The position numbers were made by a program, and so were the translations under genes. This document shows, in pieces, positions 1-7,963 of a DNA stretch of 64,000 nucleotides. The notes below the pieces were generated by a model that was not told the DNA's origin, did not search any database, and worked only from the letters and a program-made list of their open reading frames with translations. The DNA lies in the NCBI RefSeq assembly GCF_003402415.2, contig NZ_AP036014.1, positions 4,030,001 through 4,094,000 on the forward strand. Direction: 5' to 3'. This DNA comes from Cupidesulfovibrio sp000226255 (GTDB lineage: Bacteria > Desulfobacterota > Desulfovibrionia > Desulfovibrionales > Desulfovibrionaceae). Position 1 is the first letter of the stretch, and each line of letters opens with the position of its first letter.

Positions 1-165
1 TTCTTCAGCACCAAGGAAGAAGGCACCGGCCTCGGCCTGCCCATCGCCCGGCGCATCTTCGAGGAGCACGGCGGCTGGCTGCACCTGCATTCGGCGCACG
101 GCAAGGGGGCCACCTTCGTCATCGTGCTGCCCGCCCGCAAGGACGACTCATGGCTAAGATCCTGA
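1..165 (+). CDS. Sensor histidine kinase, C-terminal fragment (cut by window start)
   Basis: Frame 1 reads through the window edge and ends at TGA 163-165. The visible 54 residues are the end of an HATPase_c ATP-binding domain: a G2-box-like GTGLGLPIARRI followed by a short strand ending in GATFVIVLPA. It is the likely partner kinase of the response regulator that starts inside it: the regulator ATG at 150 overlaps the kinase by 16 nt in another frame, a usual sign of translational coupling. The sensor domains lie outside the window, so the signal is unknown. Confidence 0.85.
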   Translation, partial: FFSTKEEGTGLGLPIARRIFEEHGGWLHLHSAHGKGATFVIVLPARKDDSWLRS

Positions 166-1616
166 TCGTCGACGACGAGCTGCAACTGCGCCAGAGCTTC
201 CAGCGCCTGCTGGCCGGCGAGGGGCATGACGTGCGCGCCGCATCCACCGGCGAGCAGGGCATAAAGCTGGTGCGCGAGGAATTGCCCGACCTCGTGATCA
301 TGGACGTGCGCATGCCGGGCATGGACGGCCTGACCGCCCTGCGCGCCATCCGCGAGATAGACGCCCGCCTGCCGGTGGTCATCATGACCGCCTATTCCAC
401 CACCGAGACCGCCATCGAGGCCACCAAGCTGGGGGCCTTCGACTACATCCTGAAGCCGTTCGAGATCCCGGACATCCTCGCGCTCATCGAGCAGGCCGTG
501 GAAGCGGGACGCCGCATGCGCGCCCGCGTGGACATGATGGCCGATGGCGCGGACGGCGAAGGCGGCGGACAGGCCCCGCTGGGCGAGGCCCTGGTGGGCA
601 CCAGCCGGGCCATGCACCAGGTGTACAAGGCCATCGGCCGGGCCGCGCCCACCGATGCGCTGGTGCTGGTGCGGGGCGAATCGGGCACCGGCAAGGAACT
701 GGTGGCCCGCGCCGTGTACCAGCACAGCCTGCGCGGTCAGAAGCCGTTCCTGGTCATCAACTGCGTGGCCATTCCGGACACGCTGCTGGAAAGCGAGCTG
801 TTCGGCTACGAGAAGGGGGCCTTCACCGGGGCCACCAACCGCCGGGTGGGCAAGATAGAGCAGGCGGGCGGCGGCACCGTGTTCCTGGACGAAATAGGCG
901 ACATGCCCATGGGCATCCAGGCCAAGCTGCTGCGCCTGCTGCAGGAAAAGCAGATCGAACGCCTGGGCGGCAGGCAGCCCATCCCGGTGGACGTGCGCAT
1001 CATCGCCGCCACCAACACCGACCTGGAAGCGGCCGTGGCCGACGGGCGCTTTCGCGAGGACCTGTACTACCGGCTGAAGGTGGTCACCCTGTGGCTGCCC
1101 CCCCTGCGCGAACGCCGCGAGGACATCCCCCCGCTGGCCCGGTACTTTCTGGCCCGCTTCTCGCGCGAGATGGACATGCCGAACCCCGGCATCACCCCCG
1201 AGGCGCTGGCCTACCTGGAGGCGCAGCCGTGGCCGGGCAACGTGCGCGAGCTCGGCAACACCGTGCACAAGGCGCTGGTGTTCAGCCGGGGCGGCCCGCT
1301 GGGCGAGCCGGACCTGATGCAGGCGCTGGAGGCCAGCCGGGGCATCCGGCCCGGCAGCGGAGGCCCGGCCTGCGACCTTTCGCTGGCGGCCGACCAGACC
1401 ATGCAGGAGCTCATCCGCCGCACCCTCAGCGAAAGCGACGGCGACAACGTGTTCGACGCGCTGATGGACCACGTGGGGCGGCTGGTGGTGCGCGAGGCGC
1501 TGCACCTCACCGGGGGCAACCGCACCCGCGCCGCCCGCCTGCTGGGGCTTTCGCGGCCCACCCTGCTGGCCAAGATAGAAAAGTACGGGCTGCGCATCGA
1601 AACCCAGGTATCCTGA
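150..1616 (+). CDS. NtrC-family sigma54-dependent response regulator
   Basis: This 488-residue protein has three parts. The receiver domain (about 1-118) has acidic residues near position 8 and phospho-acceptor D52. The AAA+ sigma54-activation domain (about 145-385) has Walker A GESGTGKE at 176-183 and the sigma54-contacting GAFTGA at 223-228. A Fis-type helix-turn-helix lies at the C-terminus (GGNRTRAARLLGLSRPTLLAKI). It should activate RpoN-dependent promoters when phosphorylated by the kinase encoded just upstream and overlapping it. An insert of about 50 residues between the AAA+ and HTH parts is a linker of unknown role. The target genes cannot be read from the sequence. Confidence 0.95.
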   Translation: MAKILIVDDELQLRQSFQRLLAGEGHDVRAASTGEQGIKLVREELPDLVIMDVRMPGMDGLTALRAIREIDARLPVVIMTAYSTTETAIEATKLGAFDYILKPFEIPDILALIEQAVEAGRRMRARVDMMADGADGEGGGQAPLGEALVGTSRAMHQVYKAIGRAAPTDALVLVRGESGTGKELVARAVYQHSLRGQKPFLVINCVAIPDTLLESELFGYEKGAFTGATNRRVGKIEQAGGGTVFLDEIGDMPMGIQAKLLRLLQEKQIERLGGRQPIPVDVRIIAATNTDLEAAVADGRFREDLYYRLKVVTLWLPPLRERREDIPPLARYFLARFSREMDMPNPGITPEALAYLEAQPWPGNVRELGNTVHKALVFSRGGPLGEPDLMQALEASRGIRPGSGGPACDLSLAADQTMQELIRRTLSESDGDNVFDALMDHVGRLVVREALHLTGGNRTRAARLLGLSRPTLLAKIEKYGLRIETQVS

Positions 1617-1698
1617 CGGGGCGGCGCGTCCGTCCTTCCGGATGCGTCACGGGCCGCGGGTCCATCGCCCCGTGGGGCGCAGGCCCGGCGGGGGCATG

Positions 1699-1782
1699 GC
1701 CTGACCTGCCTGACCTGCCTGACTGGCCTGACGGGCCTGACGGGCCTGACGGGCCTGACCTGCCTGACTGGCCTGACGGGCC
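1699..1782. repeat. 9-bp tandem repeat (nine units)
   Basis: Nine consecutive 9-mers of the form GCCTGACNN end in a partial GCC. The last two bases alternate among CT, TG and GG in the order CT, CT, TG, GG, GG, GG, CT, TG, GG. Only these two positions vary, so it is an imperfect minisatellite. The period is a multiple of three but no credible gene covers it. Confidence 0.95.
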
Positions 1783-1924
1783 AGCCCGAAGGTTTCGCGA
1801 CAGATCACATCCGCCTTGCGCGGTTGCCCGGACAACCAATATCGCTGAACGGCCCGCCATGCCCCGCGCCGCGCGGATTTCGCCGTTATCACCCCCTTGT
1901 GCTGCGTCCGTTTCTCGGATAGTT

Positions 1925-1972
1925 GCAAGACAGCGATGAAACAGGTCTGTTATCTTATATTTTTTGCAAGAC
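1925..1972 (+). promoter_or_regulatory. Candidate operator region of the GntR regulator (GCAAGAC motifs)
   Basis: TTGCAAGACA occurs at 1923-1932 and TTGCAAGACA again at 1964-1973, the second preceded by TCTTAT at 1953-1958. The same GTCTT/AAGAC half-sites make up the palindrome in the suyA promoter (12818-12831). The regulator may therefore bind both places, autoregulating its own gene. This rests on motif similarity only. Confidence 0.4.
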
Positions 1973-2016
1973 ATGCCCAACAACAGGAAGCCCTCGGCTT
2001 CCAGAAGCACCCATAG

Positions 2017-2748
2017 ATGCACATGCCCGTAAAGCCCGCCTTCAACCCCCTGTACCAGCAGGTCAAGGAATCGCTGCTCCGCCGCATCGCCGCCGGTGAA
2101 TGGGCGCCGGGCAGCTTCCTGCCCAGCGAACCCGTACTGGCCGAAGAATACGGCGTCAGCCACGGCACCCTGCGCAAGGCGCTGAACGAGCTGACCGCAG
2201 AGCGCCGGGTGGTGCGCTACCAGGGCAAGGGCACGGCCGTGGCCACCTTCGACGCGGACGAGGCGCTGTTCCGCTTCTTTCGCATCGTCAGTTGCGAGGA
2301 CAGGCGCACCCTGCCCATTTCCGAAGTGCTCGGGGCCGCCCCCGGCAAGGCCGACGCCGAAGAGGCGGCGGCGCTGGACATTGCCCTGGGCGCGCCAGTG
2401 CTGCGCATAGAACGCGTGCGTTCGCTGGACGGCGTGCCGCTGCTGAACGAACACATCACCCTGAGTTGCGCGCGCATGCCGGGCATCGAGAACATTCCCG
2501 TGGGTTCCCTGCCAAACACCCTGTACGACTTCTTCCAGAAGCGCTTCAACGTCACCATCGCCAAGGCGGACGAAAGCATCACCGCCCTGGCCGCCGACAA
2601 GACCGACGCCGAACGCCTGGGCGTGCCGGTGGGGCACCCGCTGCTGGCCATCCGCCGCGTGGCCATGGACATCGAGGACAACCCCGTGGAACTGCGCCAC
2701 ACCCGCTGCGTGACCGCCAACTTCCACTACCGCACCAAGCTTTCCTAG
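2017..2748 (+). CDS. GntR-family (HutC/UTRA) transcriptional regulator
   Basis: This 243-residue regulator has an N-terminal winged helix-turn-helix (about 10-78; PLYQQVKESLLRRI, PSEPVLAEEYGVSHGTLRKAL) and a C-terminal UTRA effector-binding domain (about 95-238) with the family's alternating strands. The first ATG (2017) is followed by a second at 2023; neither has a clear Shine-Dalgarno, so the start is uncertain by two residues. It faces away from the sulfolactate-type genes at 2.9-12.8 kb and is the only DNA-binding regulator next to them, which makes it the likely regulator of that cluster. UTRA domains bind small molecules; sulfolactate or a relative is an inference. A strong terminator follows. 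Confidence 0.9.
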   Translation: MHMPVKPAFNPLYQQVKESLLRRIAAGEWAPGSFLPSEPVLAEEYGVSHGTLRKALNELTAERRVVRYQGKGTAVATFDADEALFRFFRIVSCEDRRTLPISEVLGAAPGKADAEEAAALDIALGAPVLRIERVRSLDGVPLLNEHITLSCARMPGIENIPVGSLPNTLYDFFQKRFNVTIAKADESITALAADKTDAERLGVPVGHPLLAIRRVAMDIEDNPVELRHTRCVTANFHYRTKLS

Positions 2749-2794
2749 CCGGACCGGGCGCGCCGCCTGCCCCGGCCGGCCGCAAGAACAGGGA

Positions 2795-2826
2795 ACGGGC
2801 CTTCCGCAAGGAAGGCCCGTTTTTGT
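2795..2826 (+). terminator. Intrinsic terminator after the GntR regulator
   Basis: A perfect 11-bp stem (ACGGGCCTTCC at 2795-2805 with GGAAGGCCCGT at 2810-2820) closes a GCAA tetraloop and runs into TTTTTG. It has the classic rho-independent form and lies 47 nt after the stop codon. Confidence 0.9.
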
Positions 2827-2890
2827 GCGCCCGCGTTAGACGGGGGGTGGGCAGCATGTGGCCAAAGCGCGGGCCGTTGCCGGATTTTTT

Positions 2891-3919
2891 TCACGCGCCG
2901 CGCGCGCGGCGCACCAGGTCCTCGTGCAGCGACCAGGGCACGGCCACGCCTTCGCGGTGGGCCTCACGTTGCAGTTCGAAGCGCCGCGCCCCCGGCAGGC
3001 GGGTGGACGGCTGGTCCAGCACGTGGCCCAGCAGCGCGGCGGCCCGCCCGGCGAAATCCGCACCGAAGGCATCGGGTGAGACGAGCAGCATGCATTGCCC
3101 CGTGCGGGGCGGGGGGCCTGCCGCGTCCAGGAACGAGGAGGCCTCGTAGGCATGGTTGCTGCCGGTGAGCGACCCCGCCAGCAGTTCCACCATCAGGGCC
3201 AGCGCGGCCCCCTTGGCCCCGCCGAAGGGCAGCAGCATGCCGCCCAGGGCCGCCCGCGCGTCGGTGGTGGGGTTGCCGTCGCCGTCCACGGCCCAGCCTT
3301 CGGGGATGGATCTGCCCTCGCGCGCGGCGGCGACGATTTTGCCGCGCGCCACGGTGCTCAGCGAAAGGTCCATGACCAGCGGGTCCGGCTCGGAGTCATC
3401 AGCCGGGCCGCTGCCGGGAGCAGGACAGGCAAAGGCCAGCGGGTTGGTGCCGAGCGAGGCGCGGTTGCCGCCCCACGGGGCCATGGCCGCCGGGGTATTG
3501 GCGAACAGCAGCGCCACCAGACCCTGCCGGGCGGCCCGCTCCACATGCAGCCCGGCCACCCCGCAGTGGTGCGAATTGGTCACCCCCAGCGCCGCGCAGC
3601 CCATGCGCCGGGCAAGGGGGATGGCGGCGGCCAGCCCGGCCTCCATGGCCGGATAGGCGAAACCGCAGCCCGCGTCCACGCGCACGGTGGCGGGCAGCGG
3701 GGTTTCCACGCGGGGCACGGCGTCGCCGCGCACCTTGCCCGCCGCCACCTGGTCGGCATACTGCGGCAGGCGCGCCACCCCGTGCGAGGCAATGCCCATG
3801 CACTCGGCGGCCACCAACGCCCCGGCCACCGAGGACGCGGCGGCGGGCAGCACGCCCGCCCGCGCCAGCACGGCGCGGCACAGCGCCGCGAGGTCGTCGG
3901 GCTTGAGAACCACGGTCAT
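2891..3919 (-). CDS. comC: Ldh_2-family NAD(P)-dependent 2-hydroxyacid dehydrogenase (ComC-like sulfolactate/malate dehydrogenase)
   Basis: This 342-residue protein belongs to the malate/L-lactate (Ldh_2, type-2 malate) dehydrogenase family, which includes ComC, the (R)-sulfolactate dehydrogenase. Family marks are the SHG motif in GIASHGVARLPQY (45-47), NSHHCGVAG with H117/H118, and a C-terminal GGAKGAALALMVELL segment. The length is normal for the family. The start at 3919 has GAGGAGG just upstream. Neighbouring suyAB supports sulfopyruvate/sulfolactate as substrate, but the family also reduces oxaloacetate, 2-oxoglutarate and others, so the substrate is inferred. A chemoreceptor gene separates it from the rest of the cluster, so it may have its own promoter. 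Confidence 0.75.
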   Translation of the reverse strand: MTVVLKPDDLAALCRAVLARAGVLPAAASSVAGALVAAECMGIASHGVARLPQYADQVAAGKVRGDAVPRVETPLPATVRVDAGCGFAYPAMEAGLAAAIPLARRMGCAALGVTNSHHCGVAGLHVERAARQGLVALLFANTPAAMAPWGGNRASLGTNPLAFACPAPGSGPADDSEPDPLVMDLSLSTVARGKIVAAAREGRSIPEGWAVDGDGNPTTDARAALGGMLLPFGGAKGAALALMVELLAGSLTGSNHAYEASSFLDAAGPPPRTGQCMLLVSPDAFGADFAGRAAALLGHVLDQPSTRLPGARRFELQREAHREGVAVPWSLHEDLVRRARGA

Positions 3920-3989
3920 GGTTCCTCCTCTGACAGGTTGAACCCGGGGCTGATCCGCCGGGTTGCTGCCCCCGCCATGCGACAGGATT

Positions 3990-4200
3990 CAAGGGCGTCT
4001 CTAAAGCAGAATGTTCGTTCGTTGGCGAGGAAAACGAGCCTGCCACGAAAGAAGTATACTCTTCGGTATTCGACTGGAGTGGCAAGCGACGTTTGACCGC
4101 TCTGCGCAGATGCCCGTAACGCTCGCAGATTCGCGTAACGGGCACGCTCCGCGCCCTTCGGGTCGGTCCAACGGGCGAAAAGACTGTTTGCAGGCCGCCC
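3990..4200. repeat. Degenerate copy of the 14.5-kb inverted-repeat element
   Basis: Blocks shared with 14511-14746 occur in the same order: TTCGTT and GGCGAGGAAAACGAGCC near 4014-4040, GACGTTTGACC near 4088-4098, and ACGGGCGAAAAGAC near 4170-4184. As at 14.5 kb, the element ends right against the stop codon of a minus-strand gene (chemoreceptor, 4201). The ends are less well matched than in the 14.5-kb copy. Confidence 0.55.
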
Positions 4201-6234
4201 CTACGTGCGCAGGCGGTGCAACGCCTGCTCCAACTGCGCGGCCATTTCCGACAGCTCGCGGATGGCCACGGCCGACTGCTGCATGCCGCCCGCCGTTTCC
4301 GCCGCGATGTCGCTGACCGACTGTACCGTGCGGCCGATCTGCTCGCTGGCGGCGGACTGCTGCTCGGCCGCCGTGGCGATGCCGTTGACCTGCGCGGCCG
4401 AGTCTCCCACGATGCGCACGATGGCGTCCAGCGCCTGGCCGGATTCGTGCGCGGACCTGGTGGCCTCGCCCACGGCGGACACGGAATGCTCCACCGCGTC
4501 CACGTTGCGCCGGGCCACGTCCTGGATGCCCCGCACGCTGCCGCCCACTTCCGCCGTGGCCTGCATGGTGCGTTCGGCCAGCTTGCGCACCTCGTCGGCC
4601 ACCACGGCAAAGCCGCGCCCGGCGTCACCAGCCCTTGCCGCCTCGATGGCCGCGTTCAGCGCCAGCAGGTTGGTCTGGTCCGCGATATCGGCGATCATCT
4701 CCATGACCTTGCCGATGGCCTCTGCCTTCACGCCCAGTTCCTGCATGTTGCGGCGCACCGCGTCGGAGCCTTCCGCCACCTTCTCAATGGCGGTCACCGT
4801 GCGGGCCACCACCCGCGCGCCGTCTTCCGCGTTGCGGCGCGAATCGTCGGAGCTGCGGCTGGTGGCGGCGGCGCTGGCGGCCACCTCGCCCACGGCCGCG
4901 TTCATCTGGGTGATGGCGGCCAGGGTTTCGGCCATGCGCTGCTGCTGCACCTCGGCCCCCGCGCCCACCTGCTCCGCCTGGGCGGCCAGTTCCTCTGCCG
5001 CGGCGGCGATGCGCGCGGAAATGGCGTGGGCCTCGTCCGCCACGGACTGCATGGTCCGGTTGGCAGCCTCCACCCCCGAGCGCGCCTCGTCCGCCTGCTC
5101 CATGGCCTGCCGGGCCCGTTCCGATTCCTCGCGGGCCCGGCGTGATTCCTCTTCGGCGCTGGCCAGGTGGGCCTTCAGCGATTCCACCATGCCCACGATA
5201 CGCCCATACACCCCGATGTGCGGGCTGCCGTCGTCGATGGCGTAGTCGCCCTCGGTGACCCGGCGGGCGATGTCGGCCAGTTCGCCGGGGTCCTTGCCGA
5301 GCTGGCGCACGGTGCCGCGCGGCAGGGCCACGGCGATGCATGCCCCGATGACCATGGCGGCAAAGGCCACCCCGGCCAGCAACCACGTGGCGGTGCGCAC
5401 GGAGGCGGCGGACGCCGCCGAGGCATGTTGCAGCGCCTCGGACGCGGCGGCCTGGGTGGCGGCCACCACCTCTTGCTGACGGTCCAAGGCCTCGTACTTG
5501 GCCAGCATCTGGCGTGAGAAAATGCCGAACAGGCCGGAATAGTTGCCCACGTACCCCATAAGCTCCTGCACGGCGTCCTGGGATGGCGCGTCGGGCTGGG
5601 CGTCGCGCGCCGCCTGGAAGGCCTTGCGGGTTTCGGTCAGCCGGGCACGGATGGCGGTGCGCAGCTCTTCTGTGGGGGTATCCATGAACTGCCCGGTCAG
5701 CACGCGCACCTCGGCGAAGGCGGCGGACCCGGCATGCAGCATCTGATAGCCCTTCAGCCGCCCCGCGTCGGGGGTGGCCTGCAGCACCCCGGCAAGCTTG
5801 CCGTCCAGCGCGGCCGCCGTCTCCACCACCTTGGCGGCGTTGGCGTCGATGCGCTGCTGCATGGCGATGGCCTCGTTCTGCGAGTTCACCAACTGGGCGA
5901 AGGCGGTCTTGAAGTTCTCCAGGTTTTCCAGCAGCCCCTTGCCGTCTGCCTGCATCCAGTCGTGCGCAAGTCCTGCGCCCGCCGCCTCGATGACGGCGCG
6001 GGCGTCATCCAGCCTTGCGTCGGTGGCGGCGGCGTGGGCCTGCTCGCCGCGCAGCATGAAACGCCCCATGGACGCCTCTGCCGCCGAAAGATGGCGCATG
6101 GCCGTTTCTATGGACGTGGAATAGGTGCCGTACACGACCATCTCGTGCATTCCCCGCCAGCCGATGGCGCCCACGATGGCCGTCAGCAGGAGCACTGCCA
6201 TGAATCCGAGATAGAGTTTGGTCTTCAGGAGCAT
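4201..6234 (-). CDS. Methyl-accepting chemotaxis protein
   Basis: This 677-residue transmembrane chemoreceptor has a first membrane helix at about 5-28 (LYLGFMAVLLLTAIVGAIGW). A periplasmic helical sensor domain of about 260 residues follows, then a second membrane helix at about 298-320, a HAMP region, and a cytoplasmic methyl-accepting domain containing the conserved tip (ADQTNLLALNAAIEAARAGD...GRGFAVVADEVRKLAER). The ATG at 6234 is chosen because GGAGGG lies just upstream and the membrane helix starts immediately; the frame stays open further upstream, but that part is low-complexity. The gene sits between larA-like and comC-like genes in the same direction, so its ligand may be a sulfonate or hydroxy acid. 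That is positional inference only. Confidence 0.93.
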   Translation of the reverse strand: MLLKTKLYLGFMAVLLLTAIVGAIGWRGMHEMVVYGTYSTSIETAMRHLSAAEASMGRFMLRGEQAHAAATDARLDDARAVIEAAGAGLAHDWMQADGKGLLENLENFKTAFAQLVNSQNEAIAMQQRIDANAAKVVETAAALDGKLAGVLQATPDAGRLKGYQMLHAGSAAFAEVRVLTGQFMDTPTEELRTAIRARLTETRKAFQAARDAQPDAPSQDAVQELMGYVGNYSGLFGIFSRQMLAKYEALDRQQEVVAATQAAASEALQHASAASAASVRTATWLLAGVAFAAMVIGACIAVALPRGTVRQLGKDPGELADIARRVTEGDYAIDDGSPHIGVYGRIVGMVESLKAHLASAEEESRRAREESERARQAMEQADEARSGVEAANRTMQSVADEAHAISARIAAAAEELAAQAEQVGAGAEVQQQRMAETLAAITQMNAAVGEVAASAAATSRSSDDSRRNAEDGARVVARTVTAIEKVAEGSDAVRRNMQELGVKAEAIGKVMEMIADIADQTNLLALNAAIEAARAGDAGRGFAVVADEVRKLAERTMQATAEVGGSVRGIQDVARRNVDAVEHSVSAVGEATRSAHESGQALDAIVRIVGDSAAQVNGIATAAEQQSAASEQIGRTVQSVSDIAAETAGGMQQSAVAIRELSEMAAQLEQALHRLRT

Positions 6235-6595
6235 GCCGCCCTCCGGAGCGTGTCTGGTGTTCTGCCTTGCGGCCAGAGGAGCACGCCCGCGCGATCCGGC
6301 GCGGCCCGCTCCTGCTTCGGACCCGTTCCCCCGTCTCTCGCCGCCGCCCGACGCGGACACGGCGTCAAATTTCCCAACCCGCCCGGCTGCCGCGTTTCCC
6401 CCAGTGGCAGTGCCGCATTCCACAAGGCCGCATGCCCCCCGGCAATCCGGCCTTGCCTTCGCTACCCGCGCGTTCCGCCCCCCCTTGGGTCTTCCCATTG
6501 GCGGGCGGGGGCTGTTCCGTCGCGGCCCTGCTCCATGGCGAAACCGCACTGGCTCCCCGCCCGCCGGTCCAGGAGGGGACGGAAATCGTCGCTGG
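6235..6595. other. Intergenic region between chemoreceptor and larA homologue
   Basis: A gene-free stretch of 361 nt, GC-rich. I see no convincing promoter, hairpin or repeat in it, although a promoter for the chemoreceptor is expected here. Confidence 0.5.
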
Positions 6596-7846
6596 CTATT
6601 TCCGGTAAAAAAACGACGAGTTGGCGTTCTTCACCACGGCCACGCGCGGACTCTGCATCCCCGCCAGCCAGGCGTTCACGGTTTCCTGCATGTCGCCGGG
6701 CGTCAGCAGGCATTCGCGCAGCCGGTCGGGGGCAAGGTCGGAATGCACCACCACCTCGAAGCGGGTGGTGGCCCGCGCGAACAAAAAGCCCTTGTGCGCG
6801 CCCATGCGGAACGCCCCGGACTCGAAGTCCTTCTTCAGCGCATGCGCGCACGGAAAGCGCCGCACGTAGTCGTGGTACGTCTCGTCGCCGATGCCCTGCC
6901 CGCATTTGGCCACCAGCAGCACCTTCGCGCCGGGCGCGGCGCACTGCACCGCCGTGTTCAGCCCCTTCTGGGCCTGGTACAGGCAGATGTCCTTGGGCGC
7001 GCCCCCGCACGAGGCAATGACCACGTCGTAGGGCTGGTCGTAGGCCAGCCCGTACACCTGCGCCGTGACCTTGGCCGCCGCGCGCATGACCAGCGGCGGC
7101 CAGCCCGCCAGTACGGCCACCGGCCGCTTGGCCGCGTCCAGCACCACGTTGACGGCCAGCGCCACCCCGGCCAGTTCACCGGCCTCGTCCAGGTCGAGCC
7201 GCACGGGGTTGCCCTCTATGATCCCCACGGTGGCGGCCGGGTCGCGCATCAGGCGGTGGTTGGCCTCGATCATGGCCGCCGAGGCGCAGCCGATGGCCAC
7301 GCCCTTGGCCCCCCCGGTGAAGCCCACGAACTGGTGCGCGTCCACCATGCCGATGACGATCTTCAGGTCCGCCGCGCCGTAGGCGGCATTGACCTCCACC
7401 GGAGTGCCGCGCGCCGTGGAGCCGAAGCTGCGCACCGGGGAATGCTCCGCGTCGTGGGCCACCACCCGGCAGCCGCGCAGGTCTTCCGGCAGCACGCGGG
7501 CAAGCTGGGCCTCGTCCGCCGGGGGATGCAGGCCGCCGCCCACCACGACAACCACGTCTTCCGGCTTCAGGGCCGCATAGGCGGCGAACAACCGGTCCAG
7601 CATCGGCGGCAGCAGCAGGCGCACCGGCACGGGCCGCGTTTCGTCGGGCACGGCGATGGCCACGGTGCGCGGGGCCGGGCGGTCTTCCAGGCGCAGGCAG
7701 CCCAGCGGGTCGTCCAGTGCGGCATGCAGCGCGGCCAGCGGATCGGCCAGCGGCTCCACGGGATTGGGCTCGAACACATCCACGTGGACGCCCTCGGGCA
7801 GGTCGAGGGGCACGTAGCCGTGCCCGTATTTCAGATCGATGCGCAT
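6596..7846 (-). CDS. LarA-family nickel-dependent 2-hydroxyacid racemase homologue (candidate sulfolactate racemase)
   Basis: This 416-residue protein is of the lactate-racemase (LarA, DUF2088) superfamily, which uses the nickel-pincer nucleotide cofactor. Residues matching the LarA catalytic set are visible: PDETR (D68, R71), GGGLH (H107), HQFVGFTGGAKG (H171, K181), EANH (H197, the expected nickel ligand), and YQAQKG (Q291, K294). An intact active site is therefore expected. The start at 7846 has GAGAGG about 9 nt upstream; the frame is open 20 codons further but without family similarity. It lies between a TTT transporter and a ComC-like dehydrogenase, with suyAB upstream, so a hydroxyacid such as sulfolactate is the likely substrate. 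Lactate or malate remain possible. Cofactor genes larB, larC and larE are not in the window. Confidence 0.8.
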   Translation of the reverse strand: MRIDLKYGHGYVPLDLPEGVHVDVFEPNPVEPLADPLAALHAALDDPLGCLRLEDRPAPRTVAIAVPDETRPVPVRLLLPPMLDRLFAAYAALKPEDVVVVVGGGLHPPADEAQLARVLPEDLRGCRVVAHDAEHSPVRSFGSTARGTPVEVNAAYGAADLKIVIGMVDAHQFVGFTGGAKGVAIGCASAAMIEANHRLMRDPAATVGIIEGNPVRLDLDEAGELAGVALAVNVVLDAAKRPVAVLAGWPPLVMRAAAKVTAQVYGLAYDQPYDVVIASCGGAPKDICLYQAQKGLNTAVQCAAPGAKVLLVAKCGQGIGDETYHDYVRRFPCAHALKKDFESGAFRMGAHKGFLFARATTRFEVVVHSDLAPDRLRECLLTPGDMQETVNAWLAGMQSPRVAVVKNANSSFFYRK

Positions 7847-7920
7847 GAAGTGGAACCTCTCGCGGATGATGTCGACTGCAAACCGAATTCCCCCCGGCGC
7901 ACGCAACCCTTCCGGGAATG

Positions 7921-7954
7921 CGCACGGCGGGGGGACGGAGCGAACAACGCCGTG
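7921..7954. other. Hairpin between tctB and larA homologue
   Basis: CGCACGGCG and CGCCGTGCG form a 9-bp stem around a 15-16 nt loop in the 117-nt gap between the transporter and racemase genes. There is no U-run after it on the minus strand, so it is more likely a processing or stability element than a terminator. Confidence 0.4.
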
Positions 7955-7963
7955 CGGATGGCG

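Larger units (their letters stand above)
1617..2016. other. Intergenic region before the GntR regulator
   Basis: This is a gene-free stretch of 400 nt. It contains the 9-bp minisatellite at 1699-1782 and, close to the downstream gene, an AT-rich patch with two GCAAGAC motifs (1925-1931 and 1966-1972). Frames crossing it on both strands translate to low-complexity peptides and are not supported. Confidence 0.7.

Noticed and set aside
1699..1782. Tandem repeat as a CRISPR array or a repeat protein
   Set aside because: The 9-bp units have no spacers, so it is not CRISPR. The encoded DLPDWPDGP-like peptide belongs to a frame with no start signal that overlaps the end of the response-regulator gene.
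2891..3919. Rhodanese/lactate-utilisation (LutABC-type) function for the dehydrogenase
   Set aside because: The SHG and NSHH motifs place it clearly in the Ldh_2/type-2 malate dehydrogenase family.
6596..7846. Plain lactate racemase for lactate growth
   Set aside because: Not excluded biochemically, but no lactate permease or lactate dehydrogenase is adjacent, whereas sulfolactate-type genes surround it. Kept as the alternative.
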